Source: Isoetes taiwanensis (taxonomy: Eukaryota > Streptophyta > Lycopodiopsida > Isoetales > Isoetaceae). From it: DNA of 64,000 nt. This document shows positions 10,890 through 22,860 of this stretch, piece after piece (the first letter of the stretch is position 1; each line of letters starts with the position of its first letter). The notes under the pieces are model-generated. The model worked only from the letters and a program-made list of their open reading frames with translations, ran no database searches and was not told the DNA's origin. The position numbers were made by a program, and so were the translations under genes. The stretch is from NCBI GenBank assembly GCA_021234155.1, contig JAJEKV010000030.1, positions 818,901 through 882,900 of the forward strand. Direction: 5' to 3'.

Positions 10890-12000
10890 CCAGGCCCAGA
10901 TGGCTTTCCTCCCTGAATTTTATATTTACTTTTGGGATCTCTCCAAAAAGGACATAGTTGAACTTGTTCATGGATTCTGGAATGCTAATCATCTCCATCC
11001 TTTATATCTAGTGGATTCACTGCCTTGGTTCCTAAGATTGACCATCCTACCTCATTCCAAGATTGGAGACCTATATCTTTGACTAACACCACCTACAAGT
11101 TGTGTGCCAAAATTATTGCCTACAGATTAAAATCATACCTTCAGAAGAATATTAGCTAGAACAATCAGCTTTCCTTCCCAATACATATTGGATAATTATA
11201 TTGTGGCCAGGGAAGGACTTCATGGAACAAAATCTCTAATCAGAATTATATTCTTCTAAAGTTGGATTTCAAAAGAGCATTCTATACTGTCAGATGGAAT
11301 TTTATGGTTTTTGCTTTAGCTAAGATGGAAATTCATCCTAAACTCAGATCTCTCATCCATGGTTTGAATTCAAGGTCCAATTCAGCTGTTCTAATTAATG
11401 GGCGTCCTTCTAGATTCTTCTCTATCTCTCACGGAGTAAGGCTGTCCTCTTGCACCTTATCTCTATCTTGTTGTTGCAGACATGCTCACTAGAGCAGTAC
11501 TTCGTCTGCAAAACATTGGCAATCTCAAAGGCCTTTAGCTTCCAAATTCTCAAGACTATCTTACCATTCTTCAATATGCTGATGACACGACCTACTTCCT
11601 GGATGCTCAAGATCAAAACATCTCTCAATTTCTCTATGGCATTAAGCTCTTTTATGTAGCATCTGGGATCCATCTAAATCAATATAAGAGTGTTATAGTT
11701 GGTGACATCAATCTAGATTCTCTCTCAGGCATGAAAGTTGCCATGCAAGCAACCAAGCTCCTTGGTATGCCTTTATCCTTAAATCCAAATATTAAAGGGC
11801 TTTGGGACCCCATTCTAATTAGGATTAAGAAAAAGTTGCGGAATTGTAGGACTAGTCTCTCTTTAGCTGGCAGAACTGTAATTGCAAATTTTGTTCTGAC
11901 TAGTTCTCCTGTGTATTTCTCTACAGCTTTAGTTGCCCCTAAGCTTATTTACATGCACCTGGAGAAGGCAATTGGGAATTACGTTTGAAGTGGGAACCAT
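10890..12000 (+). pseudogene. LINE reverse transcriptase domain (broken)
   Basis: In order: GKSPGPDGFP near 10880-10910, the DW-RPISLTNTTYK block near 11060, motif A LDFKRAF (11262-11282), the NGRPSRFF-SHGVR block (about 11400-11440) and motif C YADDT (11575-11589), then the LLGMPLS thumb-side block (11758-11778) and SLAGRT (11857-11874). Stops and shifts between blocks show the copy is dead. The motif series is the one in plant L1-clade LINEs. Confidence 0.88.
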
Positions 12001-12529
12001 AGAGTCAATTGGGATTCTGTATGTAGATAAAAAAGAAATAGAGGTCTTGGTTGCAAAAATCTATATTTGCACAAGTTGGTCTGGAAATCCTTGAATAATT
12101 CTATTGCTCCTGCTTTGGTTCTCTTTGAGTCATCCCAAGGGCCACCCCTCTATTAATCACTTGCTCCCTGATTCTGCCTTCACCGATCTCAAAATTGTTG
12201 CAAACACTTCTCCTCTTATGTGTAATCTGATCAAAGCTTGAAACAATGTCTCTAATCTGTTTGACTACTCTACCATTGACAAACTCCATTGTAACATGCC
12301 TATCTTCTGGTGCAACTTGCTAAAAGATCATCATTCTGATGTTCTAGCCATTAAGCACCCTAAAATCTATAGGAAATGGGTAAATGCTGATGTTGTTCAT
12401 ATCAGAGATCACTTTCACAATGATAGGTTGCTTTCTTGGACTAGAATTCGAGCTAAGATTGATGGCTACTACTGATAATTTCAAATCTATTCTTCTCAGC
12501 AATCCTTGTAACCATACTCCTAATCAAAG

Positions 12530-12725
12530 TGATTGTCTAGATTGGACCTTAAAGGATAAAACCATTTGCAAGGTTAGCAATGCCTATTCTGCTCTTGATA
12601 GTAACAGTCCTCCTAACAAGGCTATGATTAAGTGGTTCATTTTCAAAGATCAATCTCATGTCCTCTTTCAAAATGTGTGGAACTCTTACTGCAACCCTAG
12701 ATTGGTCATTTTATTTGGCTCCTAG
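12530..12725 (+). pseudogene. LINE zinc-binding RT tail (zf-RVT) remnant
   Basis: DWTLKDKTICKVSNAYSAL resembles the W-x-FSVKSAY start of the zinc-binding domain after plant LINE reverse transcriptases. The Cys cluster is lost downstream. Sequence from here to 14093 is probably the LINE 3' region but shows no clear domain. Confidence 0.6.
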
Positions 12726-14118
12726 CTCAAAAGTGTTTGAACAATTTTAGAATCTATTTACAAAAAAAATGATAACTGTTCTTCTTCTTGCTCGGTATCT
12801 CTCACAACAATGACTCTCTCCTTATTTCAAAAAAATGATAAATTCAAGAACTCTATTGTCTTCATAGCATCATAGAACATATGGAAATCCAGAAACAAGG
12901 TGCTCTATGGAACGAAGAATTTCTCATTGTTCTGTATTAAGCTACATTTTCAATTTGACTTTGAAACTATTGCCACTACTCATTAAAGAAACAGCTGACA
13001 ATTATGACAAAAGATTGGATGCTTATAGGGAATTCAAGATTTCTTTGATTTGTTTGTTTCTAACTTACAAGTGGTAGATTCTAACTTATTTTACTCTGAT
13101 GGTACTAGGATATATTGAGTTCTTAAAAGGAGATGGCAAAATAAAGTTCGATGTTTCCACGGATGAATTTCAGCAATCTCTGTTCGCAAAGGACACATGT
13201 GTTGTACAGGGTAGAATGCCTTGTACATATCAGAGATCCATTGGGGAAGGCAACAATCATAACAGTGTTAGGCATGGAAATTGGACATTTGTATTTTTGG
13301 GGAGGTCGTTCAAATAAACTACCTATTCTGATTCATCTTCATACATCACTTCTCTATTACAGATAGGCAGTTTCTCAGGTATAGACAAATGTACTACAAT
13401 CATAAGCATATTGCAGATTGCTATGGTATACTGCTGTTGCTATGGGAGATGTCACAGTGTTATTGTTCATTAACAGTTGGGCTAGGAACACTTTATATCT
13501 TTGGAAGTTATGACACCTTTAACTCCTACTTCAACTCTGTCTTTGAAGCCAGCATTTCAAGAGATTTGGCTGGTCCATCTTCCTAGTGCTCCCTCTGGCG
13601 TCAGAATGTTTTACCACTTTTCCCACATATGATATCTTCTATTTTATAGCCATTGAGCTTTCTGCATTTCCATTGTCTTTTCACTTTCACTCTCACTTCC
13701 ACATCCTTTTCCAAACCATGATTTTGCTTAAAATTAAATCATCTCCTAACTTGTTATTTTGTTCAGATGTTTTTTTGCACAGGTGTTCCAACTATACTCA
13801 AGATAATTTCTACCTGAGTTCTTCATCTTGTGACACAAGTTTTGGAGTTTTGGAAGACAAAATCTTGCACGAGAAGACATGATCCCGAATCCGACAACTA
13901 GAAACTGCAACTGGATAACAATACCCATCTGCATCAGAGATGCCTTTTTTACCCTATACGCTGAAGATCTATACATGTTCTTGTTCTTTTCCATATCACT
14001 GTTATCACTGTTAGCTTTATGATAAGCTTAAAGCTATTTATGCTACCTTTGTATTTGAGTTCTTTTAATTAATGGAAAAACCAACTCTTACTTAAAAAGA
14101 AAAAGAAAAAGAAATTAC

Positions 14119-15217
14119 AGAGCATATCTAAGCTGAAGTGGAAGGGAATCTTAGCAATGTGAAGTGCCATATTTGGAACTCTAGTTCATGATAGAGGAGT
14201 AGTAACCATGGCAAATCCAACAAATTGGAATATACCATTACATATGGTTATTTTGAAGTTTTCTAGCTTGATCTTATTTGTTAAGAGAAATCGGTTTCTT
14301 CGCATTTATTTGTTATAGGTGGTTCTTTTTCCTTATCCTTCTTATGTAATGCAGTGTCCGATTTCTGTTCTCACTTATTTTCTTCCTTCAAAATTCTTGA
14401 AACATGACACATGCGCACTCATTGATTGCAGGACATTGATGTGTGTTCAGACACATTTATGAGCATTTATGAACATGAAAGAGATCTCCGTCATAGCTAC
14501 CACTACCATAGCTGGGTTGGCATTCAAGAAACCTATGCTGTCGGAGAAGGTATTGCAGAGCTCTTTCGTGGATTCACTGCATGAGCTAGGGCGGCCGCTC
14601 ACCACTTAAATTTGGAGCAGGTCGTCTATTCCGCTCCTGCCTTGCCATCATCTACAGGTAGGTTGTGCTCTTTAATTCATACTATTCTGCTCCCTGCCTC
14701 ATGCTCTGGCATCCTAAGCAATGGGAGCTGGACGAAATAAGTGGCTATGACCACACTGTTTCTATCAAAAAAATGTTCTTCTTACTTTTGGATCTTTGTT
14801 CAAGATCTGTATTTGAAGTCTGACAATCTTTTCCTTCATCTATGATCGCAAGGCTTCTAGTGGACCATTTTGGTCGATCTTTATTCCAGAGATGGGCAAT
14901 GCAGATTCGCGCGAGGATAGGATTTGCCATCGATTTTGGGCATTTTAGCTTCCGTGTTTGAAAGAATGGTTGTTCATAGGAGACTGCTTCTACCAAAAGG
15001 TTTCAAGTATGTGAAAGTAGGGGAAACCTTACGGAGCTGAACAACAACATAGATAATAGGAGATAGAATCTCTGCGGCCTCCCCTTTTCTCGCGGTCGAT
15101 GGGGTCCTTTCGAAGCCTGATAAGTTGATATTTCTATAATTTGCTACTGCCTTCCCATGCTCCATTACTTTTCTCGCAGTAAACTATATGGACTTACATC
15201 TTATTATAACACCTCAG
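14119..15217. other. Spacer, possibly 5' introns of the UBP pseudogene
   Basis: No confident exon. A stretch at about 14433-14550 is flanked by an acceptor-like ATTGCAG and a donor-like GAGAAG|GTATTG and stays open, but I do not recognise its translation. It could be an upstream UBP exon or chance. Confidence 0.35.
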
Positions 15218-15303
15218 GTATTGTTCCCTTATGATCGCTTTATTGAGTACTTCAAATGGGATCGAATGCAGGCTCCATGTGGGCTCATAAATCTGGGCAA
15301 CAG
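15218..15303 (+). pseudogene. Ubiquitin-specific protease (UBP15/16-type) pseudogene, exon A
   Basis: The exon translates [17 protein letters not shown] followed by [10 protein letters not shown]. This is the entry to the catalytic domain of plant UBP15-19-type deubiquitinases (FPY-x-F ... W-x-x ... GL-x-N-x-GN). It ends AACAG|GTATCA. The phase-2 junction splits the Ser codon that in the family precedes the catalytic Cys. The next exon lies 15.4 kb downstream, beyond a nested LINE and Gypsy insertion. Known function of the family: cysteine proteases that remove ubiquitin. Confidence 0.72.
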
Positions 15304-15526
15304 GTATCAGTACCCTTACCAAACGTTTTGTCTCTTTTAAGGTCTTTTTAGTGTCTTCTTTCTATTTTACCAAGTATTGCAAAATTTTGTTATATCTCGA
15401 CTGCTTTTGAGGTTGTAATGGGGGTCATCTTTTTTGTTTGATGATTCTGCCATTCGAGAATGTTCATTTAATGTGCTACCTATATTTTTTTTTAAGTGTT
15501 TTTATTGTGTATGTTTGTTGGAGGCA

Positions 15527-15566
15527 TTTTTTTTTTTGAAGGACGACAAGCTTTATTCATTAATCA
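15527..15566 (-). mobile_element. 3' end of the minus-strand LINE split by the Gypsy element
   Basis: Read on the minus strand this is TGATTAATGAATAAAGCTTG, then TCGTCCTTC and a poly-A run (T run at 15527-15537 on plus). That is a typical plant LINE 3' end. The body of the same LINE resumes at 28700 on the other side of the Gypsy insertion. Confidence 0.75.
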
Positions 15567-17120
15567 GGACGTTTCAAAGACAAAAGATATCACGGTCCCA
15601 AGACGATAATCGATCGCCTGCCACGCAGACACGCCCACCGACCGAACGCGTGTGCACGCCAACGGATAGCAGTAAGTAGCCCTAGGGGCAACTTGCTAGG
15701 AGTGTTCATATATTATTAATGTGCACATGTGCACATTAATGAGGGCACACCTTTCCATGTTGGCATATTTTGCCACCTAGCCATTAAAGGCAAGTGGGGC
15801 CTTTCCAATTATCCCACATGCCAAATTGGGCAATTGGAAACCCTAGCCTAAACCCCATGTCTATTTAGGGTAGGAAAACCCTAGCTTGCTAGTTTTTCGC
15901 CCTTAGCGTTTTAGAGCTCAGTTTGGCTGCCCCAGAGCCAAAACCGCCTCCCCGACGCTGCCAAGTTTAATTGCGCCATCGGTTCCTCCGATTCGATCAG
16001 CTCAAGGGATGGTTGAACTCAGTCAGGAGGAGCCACTCAAGGATCAGAGTTTGGTCAATTTAATAGCTTAAACCGTCTTCTAGTCATAGAATCAAAGAGG
16101 TTTAGACTATTAAATTGCCCATAGTAGCTATCTAGATCTTAGATCTCGGACACTAACCAAAGAACCTAACTCTATGATTAGATCTAGTTCTTTAGTTCTT
16201 CCGCGGATGTATTTGGATGATGTATCTCTCATTGAACTCCTTTTGTATTGGGAAGGGGGTAGAGGCCCTAAAGCTTGTAGTTGATGCTCCTAGAGTAGCC
16301 TCTCTAGCACACCTGTAGATTCGGCCTTGTGTACAAGAGCCACACCCGGTTGTGGGTGGAGGGGCCGGCTAAGAAGGAGGTTCATGTTGACTCTAAGCAT
16401 CCCCGGTGTGTAAAGCCTACGGGGATCATTGTGACTAGGTCTAATGGCTTACCACCGAAAAGGGTAAGGCATGGGCCGAACACCGTGAAGTGGTGTACAC
16501 TTTTCAGTGGGTTCAATGAATCACGGGCGGTGGCCCTCTAGTCACCTTGAGTCAGATGTAGATCTCTCGAGGGAGTGATCCCTACCCGCCCCATCGAACC
16601 GGGAGGATGAGGACAGGTGAATAGCCCCTTTGGCTATGCATCCGTGGCGAGGGCTACAACAGTCCCAACACTTTTCACCCTACTCGCAAAGTGTGCAAGG
16701 TGAGGGGCGGATGGAGTGGACAACCCAATGCCATGTTCTTATGTTGAGCCAAATCCATTGCCATGAATTGCCCAATGAACTGAGACCCAAGCCGCCGGTC
16801 CCTCCCTTTGAGTCCGAGCCTTGGGTAGGATTCCCTATGTGATGTGCTGATCTTTGTCTATGCAGATATGTGGAGGACCATCCTTCGAGATGGTCACATG
16901 ATGTTGATGTATGTGCTACTGACATGTATGTTCACGCCCAGTAGCTAGGTAGGGCCCCGAGGGAGGCAGGGTAGAATGACACCTTCACTCTTCCCACCGG
17001 GACTCAAGTACGTGCGGCTATGTGGAGGGCCCTCAGACGCGATGGAGCTGGTGTGGGGAAGAACTCCTCGCTTGTATACCGGAGAGTGCACCGTGATAAT
17101 TCACAGTAGGGGACGTCACA
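15567..17120 (+). repeat. 5' LTR
   Basis: It matches 27152-28699 along its length from the ACGGTCCCAAGACGATAATCG segment on. It ends GGGGACGTCACA one base before the PBS. The expected TG start is GG in this copy. Start chosen by alignment to TGACG at 27152 and by the near-equal length. Confidence 0.88.
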
Positions 17121-17121
17121 G

Positions 17122-17133
17122 TGGTATCAGAGC
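17122..17133 (+). other. Primer binding site for tRNA-iMet
   Basis: TGGTATCAGAGC is exactly the classic plant retrotransposon PBS complementary to the 3' end of initiator tRNA-Met. It lies one base after the 5' LTR. Confidence 0.95.
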
Positions 17134-17321
17134 AATGTTCTTGGAGACCAAGAGCAAAGCACTGACCATGTTCCCAGTAGTACTAACTTGATAGGATCCT
17201 CAAGCCTCGAAAAGTGGGAAAATTTTTTCTCACCTTTGTAGTTATGCTAAGCTAGTAACAATTAAGTGAATTGGAATTTAACAAGATTAAAAAGAATGAG
17301 CCAAAATTTTCCAAGTGAGGT

Positions 17322-17389
17322 GGTCTCACAGCTCGCGCCTGGTCGCAAAACTAACTTTTTGTTTTGAAGCGAGGCGCAAGCTATGAGAC
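17322..17389. repeat. Leader hairpin repeat, copy A
   Basis: GGTCTCACAGCTCGCGCCT pairs with AGGCGCAAGCTATGAGAC around an inner CGCAAAAC/GTTTTG stem. Three more versions lie at about 17509-17576, 19178-19257 and 19387-19452, each keeping the CAAAAC/GTTAG core and a GAGAC end. Confidence 0.8.
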
Positions 17390-17788
17390 ATTGAGCCAAG
17401 AACACCAAAACATGATGAATTCGAGAAAAATAATATGGTAAGGCTAATTCTAAGGTAGGAATTAGTTAGAATAGCATGTTTTAATTACCTAAAACCCTAG
17501 AAATGTATGAGATTCTACCGCTACCGGGTCGCAAAACTAAACATTAGTATTGGAACGAGGCGCAAGCTGTGAGACCAATAGGTAGGAAAAGTCTGAAATA
17601 AGCATAAATTTTAGATAAGTTGGTGCCTTAGCATGTTAAACAGAGCAACTTGAGTTTTGACCTAAAATTCCACAAGCTATAAATAGATGTAGAACCCCCT
17701 CATTTTTTCGGGCCCAAGCCCCTAGAAACCGCTTCTTCCCAACTTAGGGCGCATCTCTCTACGCCTTATCCCATTGACGATCCAGAAG

Positions 17789-19066
17789 CATGGCCCGAAC
17801 CAAACGTAGATCAAGAAGAAAGCGCCGCCAAAGCGAAGCCACCACCACCGAATCGAGGCGAGATAATTCTGGATGATGCTTCGCGGAAAGGCCTCGCGAG
17901 GGGGACGTCGTTTCTGGACGAGGAGCAAGACACGCCCGATCCGGGATTGAGGGCTTCAACCGCCAGGCAGAAAGCAGACGAGGCCACATCACCAACCCAT
18001 GGACGCAGGAGACCAGGGAGGTGTATGAAGAAATAGAGCGGGGAGATCCAAAGAAAGCCAGAACAAGGCATTATCTGGGACGACACACGGAAATCCTCGA
18101 AAGGTGATGGGTGTGATGTGTCCGGAGCCACGGAGGTAGCGCACCTTAGAAGGTTCATCGAAAAGTACGAAATGCCAGAAGAAAAGGGAAGACAAAAAAG
18201 AGGAAAAGGAAGGAAGAGGAACAAAAGGCAGCTAAGAAAAGAAGAAAGAGAAAGGGAAGTTCGTATCGGCATAAGGAGAACGTAAGGATCCGCCCGGCCA
18301 AGGAAGAGGCCGAACCCAAATATTATCATCAAGGAGCGGCAACCCGACGAAACCCCAAACCCTCCGACGACTCTTCCGAGGAGGACTTCAACTCTAATGT
18401 CAGCAGTGGAAGCTCCTCCAAGCACCCTGCTTAATGAACAGAAGCACCCGAAAGCGTACCAAGACTCGAAAGCAACCCCAAGCAGACCAAGTGCGTAACC
18501 CCCGAAAGTACACCGTAGATGGGATAGAAAGAAGGGAACCAAGACCTGCTCGGAAGCCTACGCCACCCACTGTGGTGAAGATCTACGAGAGGAAGATGAG
18601 AGAGCACGAGGCCTACATGAAGAAATGGGAGGCCTACAACCAATATTATGAAGAAAACAGGTTAGGGTCATCGAGGGAGGGCGACCAACTAAGCAAAGAA
18701 ACCTTAAAAGCCGCCACCACCGGGCCCCAAGGTTCCCAAGCCACCACCAAAGAAGAAAGCCTGATAGAAAGGAGGTGGAGAGAAGAGCCAAGGGAGATTA
18801 GACACTTCCAAGCAGCCTACGGCCTCCTAATCCCCCGCGCCCCTTCTCGGTTGGTGCGCGAAGTGATGCGAGTGCCTACGCAACGTGACTTTAGAGTCCG
18901 GACGAGAAGGCTGGCAATGCAAGAGGCTGAGGCAAAGATAGTACAACATTTTGAAGATTCAACAGCCGCGACTATCCATAAGCGGGTAACCTTAATGCGA
19001 CAAGACATGAGTCTTGCGACCCGCAAGTTAAGGGAGAACGCCCTTAGAAACTTTTGTTGTAAATAA
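17789..19066 (+). pseudogene. Gypsy leader ORF 1 (uncharacterised, highly basic)
   Basis: ATG 17789 begins MARTKRRSRRKRRQSEATTT. After several breaks the frame reopens at 18434-19066 (210 residues), rich in Arg, Lys and Glu with coiled-coil-like stretches, ending RKLRENALRNFCCK. No retroviral-type domain is recognised. It lies between PBS and gag, where standard chromoviruses have only a short leader. It may be an extra element-encoded ORF. The 243-residue antisense ORF over it is a shadow. Confidence 0.4.
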
Positions 19067-19757
19067 TTAAAAATTTTGTAATATAGAGCAATTTTGTGTA
19101 CCTTGATGACATAAACTTGGGTAATTAGAGCAAATTAATAAGTTTTAGCTTTTATTTTGAAATAGGACATTTGGGAGCCGAGACATGATGTTCAGCTTCA
19201 GCGCCGTCAAAGAAAAACAAAAAGTTAGGATTGAAGCGAGGCTAAGTCCGTGAGACCGCCCAAGCTTGACCAAAACAGCTCCAAATTGACCAAATAAGGG
19301 GTTGATTCTGCCTAATTTGATGAGCCCATCACCCTTACACCATTAGTTTACCCAAGTTGGACATCTTTGATCGAAATGAGATCGATGTCTCACGCCACCG
19401 CTTTGGTCGCAAAACAAAAGTTAGTTTTGTTTAGGCTAAGTCGCGGAGACCTCTTACCAATTCTTCACCGGGACTTGTCAAAGTCACCTTCAACCCATCG
19501 CATAGCATCTTTTAGGTAACCTAGCCTTGCTCAAGCATCTCCTATAGTCCTCAAACTCCTATTTTGACCTCGATAAGTTAGAATTACCCAATCCTAGGAA
19601 ATTTTCAAGTCATCCAAAAATTAGGGTTTCCCCTTTTCTATAAATAGACCCGCCTTCTCGGATAGCACCCTACAAATCGCCCCCGCCCTTCTAGCCGATT
19701 TCCCAACTCCCCGAGGTGGCTTTGCAACCGTTTGTTACCCTCTTCCGCAATTAATCA

Positions 19758-21297
19758 ATGGCAACTTCGATTTCCGAGGAGATGGTACAAGCCCAACAAT
19801 CATGTCAGCCGAGGCCGACGCCGACCAAATCTTCCGGATCTTCGGGAAGGAGGTAGACGCCCAAGCAACCTTGCACGTAACCCGGCTTATAGTAGAGTCT
19901 TGACCGAAGTTCCAAGCTAGGGTAGAACCAAGCTAGTGCAACTCCCCCCTTGTGTAGGATATTTTGTTCCTAGACAGCCCCTCGGCAAAAGATAGACGAT
20001 GTCCCAACATCGCCAAATACCCTCACAAACAAAGCGACCGGCACACCGGAGCCAATGGTCCTAGCGCCACAGTGACCAAGTACTTCTCTTTCAACACCGC
20101 CTCGGCAATCTTTCTCACCCACCGCGGAGAACACCGTGGGGAAACCTCCATTCCCCATGGACGTGGACCCATTAGCCATAGAAAAGAACAACGCGGCCCT
20201 CACCATGAAGATGAAATCGGGGAGCGGGAAGGGAAGGAAGAAGACTCGATGAACAGTGAATCTGAGGAGGAGGAAGACGATGTCGGCTTCGACCCAGCAG
20301 AGGAGCCGCCACAAGCAGAGCAGAGTGGCAAGACTGAAGAAGCCGGCAGAGACTCGAGTCGCCACCCCTGGTTAGGCATCACAAGCCTAGCTCCCATTAT
20401 CGCCGGGTGAGGAGTTTCGCCCTAAGCGACATTCAAAACCTCCCCGAGTGCGGTGGAAAGGGAGTACCGACTAAGAGTTGCCTGCACCAACTCCAAGAAC
20501 GGACTTGGACGACTTCATCGCCCGAGGAGAGTCCGACTTCCTCCAAGCAAGGGAAGCCGACACTTACACGGAGAGTTTACCTCCGACATCCAAGCCTACA
20601 AAGAACATCAGCGCATTATGGAGGCGCACAAGGCCGAGAACAAGCTACCGACGGAGGAAGAGTTCCTTGCTCTCCAGAACAGATGGGGATCCGCTATGCG
20701 ACCTCAAACATCCTAACGGCAAGCTCGTCCGCGAGCACCTCCCGGGATAGGACAGCGTAATTCACCTCGGGGAGGGCTTCAAAGAATCACCGAGACTACT
20801 GTGGAGCTCACCACGGTGGAGGTTGATGATTTCGAAGCGCATTAATGAGCTGGATACCGAAGTGGCCGAGGACCCGCATCTAACGAACGTGTCACTACGC
20901 CATTACCCCGCCATTGCCGATGGATGGAAGAATAGCGGTTATCCACCGCAAATTCACCCCCGTGAGGCGGGGAAGGAGTATCGCCGCCGATTGCACACTC
21001 GTGGATTCTTAGGCATGCACGGGCTACCCCTTTAACACCGAAGTATGCAATCCCGTGAAAAAAGAGCAGAAAGTAGCTTTTCGACGCCTTCGACTTCGCC
21101 ATACCCACAAAGGGCAGTAAGATCTGCCGATGGACCAGCTTTATACCTCCCACCGCAGAGAATAGAAGATTTGGCAAGGGCATTACAAGGTGGATCTCCA
21201 CTAATGTCCTTAGGAACTTGGGCCATTCAGCTGGGAAATGCCCAAGTGAAAAAGTTCCCGAGGATAATCCATCTTACCGACATCAACGTAAATGATT
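19758..21297 (+). pseudogene. Gypsy leader ORF 2 (uncharacterised, broken)
   Basis: ATG 19758 begins MATSISEEMVQAQQSCQPRP. Following pieces in shifting frames include an acidic segment (SEEEEDDVGFDPAEE, near 20250), a helical segment (SDIQAYKEHQRIMEAHKAEN, near 20590-20650) and a C-terminal part ending at 21297. I do not recognise the protein. It could be a second accessory ORF or a diverged gag N-terminus. Confidence 0.35.
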
Positions 21298-21869
21298 AGC
21301 AAAAGAGTTGCAAGTTCTTGTATTAGTGTAATATAAAATATAAATATAACATTCTCTTTGCACTATAAATGTTTTGTTGATATATTTTGTGTCCCCTCAA
21401 CCATGCCAACAAACATAAATAATGCAAGAAAGCAAGGAAAACTAACCATGTAGATATGAACCACTTGTGTATGCAGCCTAGAGGCCTAAGCTGCCAGAGA
21501 ACGACAACCGGAACTTACAGGGGAACAGAGCCCCGCCTGTGCCACGCCCGGAAGAAGGAACCCGCTTTGAAGAATTTGGACAAATGACCCCGTAAGAAGA
21601 AATATCGCGAAAATGAGGGCGGACCGAAACGATAAAGGCCTTTGCTAGCCGCACGCTGTGAGCAGTGTTCGGTGGTAACGCCAACCGCCGCAAGCATCAG
21701 CCTGAGAACAGGTAGAGACAAGAAGAGGAGCAAGAGGAAGGTCCCCAGCTCTGAATCCTCCGACTCAAGCTCGATTCAGAAACCGATTCGAGGAAGAAGA
21801 AGAGCGTAACCAAGTCCGAAAGCGCATCGAAAAGGCGAGGGAACCACCCGGAGGGATCTACAAAGGGAC

Positions 21870-22860
21870 ACAAGAACCCTCCTCACTACCGTAAGAAAGT
21901 AGATTCCTCGATTGGGAAATGTTTGAAGGCCAGAAGCTCGAGCAATTCTCAAAGCAGAACGCGCGTCGCATGGAGGCGAGGTTTGGTTTGACGAGATGAG
22001 TGAATACGGCAATGCCTATGGTATGAAGGATAAGGATAAAGGCAGTGGTGGCAAATAACCCTAAGGGAGCAAAGACGCATTTGGTGGAAGGGCTATGCCA
22101 AGGCTCATGGCTTGGGTGGATGCTTGCGGTGTTCAAGAAGTTTGCTAAAGCCTTCTGCCGCCATTACGCTCCAAGAGAGCACAAGTCCAAGATGATGCGC
22201 CAGCTCTACTGCAGTTAAAAGAAGGCAACAAGTCAGACGTAAATACACCTGAGGAATTTATGAGGCTAAGGTCAGATGTGCCAAAGTTAGGTGAGAAGCA
22301 TGCGTTGGAAAGCTACATTGAAGGTCCGAATGAGGAGATCCGCGAAGCTTGTAAGGGCAATAAACCCTAGAACAAGATCGAAGCGGAGTCCAAGGCAATA
22401 AGCTTGCAAGGGAACGACCTCAGAATAGCCGGGCGAGGCAACAATATTACCAAGATAAAGGCAAGGCAAAAGCGCTTTAGCCCGAGGACAAACAGCCCAG
22501 ACCAGCTAGAGCCCCATATAGTGGCAATCAAGGGAAGCAAAGCAGGAGAAGAAGCGGTGTGTCCTTCAAAGACAAACGTGAAGGGTCAAACTACTCCAAA
22601 GGCGATCCTTTCCAGCCATGCCCAAGGAAAAGAGAGAGAGGAGTGCATAGAAAAGCAGCCTTTGCCAGTGTGTTTCCAGCCAGCCATAGGAGAACGAACC
22701 CGCCCATATGTCATGAGTCTGGCCAGCTTAGTAGAGTTGGGAGATTGGGACACTTTGTTCCGACGACGATCGGCGCAGGGAGGCCCGCCACTACATTCGT
22801 GGTGAGTGTCATATCTTTGCCGCGAATAGATACGCAAGCGAGAGCCAAGATAAAGTAATT
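21870..22860 (+). pseudogene. Gypsy gag remnant
   Basis: FKKFAKAFCRHYAPREHKSK (about 22131-22190), then LKEGNKSDVNTPEEFMRLRS (about 22213-22272), match the capsid pattern of plant Ty3/Gypsy Gag (F-x-R-x-Y-P ... L-x-x-G-x-x-S-V-x-E-F-x-x-x-F). A zinc-knuckle remnant with CHESGQLSR lies near 22713. Several stops and shifts occur. Confidence 0.7.

Larger units (their letters stand above)
8192..14118 (+). mobile_element. Plant L1-like LINE, decayed, plus strand
   Basis: The element reads ORF1-like region, endonuclease, reverse transcriptase, zinc-binding RT tail and an A-rich tail (14093-14116, AAAAAG repeats). Many stops and frameshifts interrupt the ORFs. The ORF1-like part (8192-9215, with ATG at 8253 a possible start) has no motif I recognise and is assigned by position. 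No target-site duplication was found, so the 5' limit is approximate. The coding parts are listed separately. Confidence 0.8.

Noticed and set aside
13099-13366. RNase H domain of the plus-strand LINE
   Set aside because: KIKFDVSTDEFQ is only loosely like the first RNase H block, and the catalytic residues cannot be followed.
17811-18542. 243-residue minus-strand ORF, the longest in the window
   Set aside because: It is antisense to the basic leader ORF of the Gypsy element. Its Phe/Leu/Ser-rich product mirrors the Lys/Arg/Glu-rich sense strand and shows no domain.
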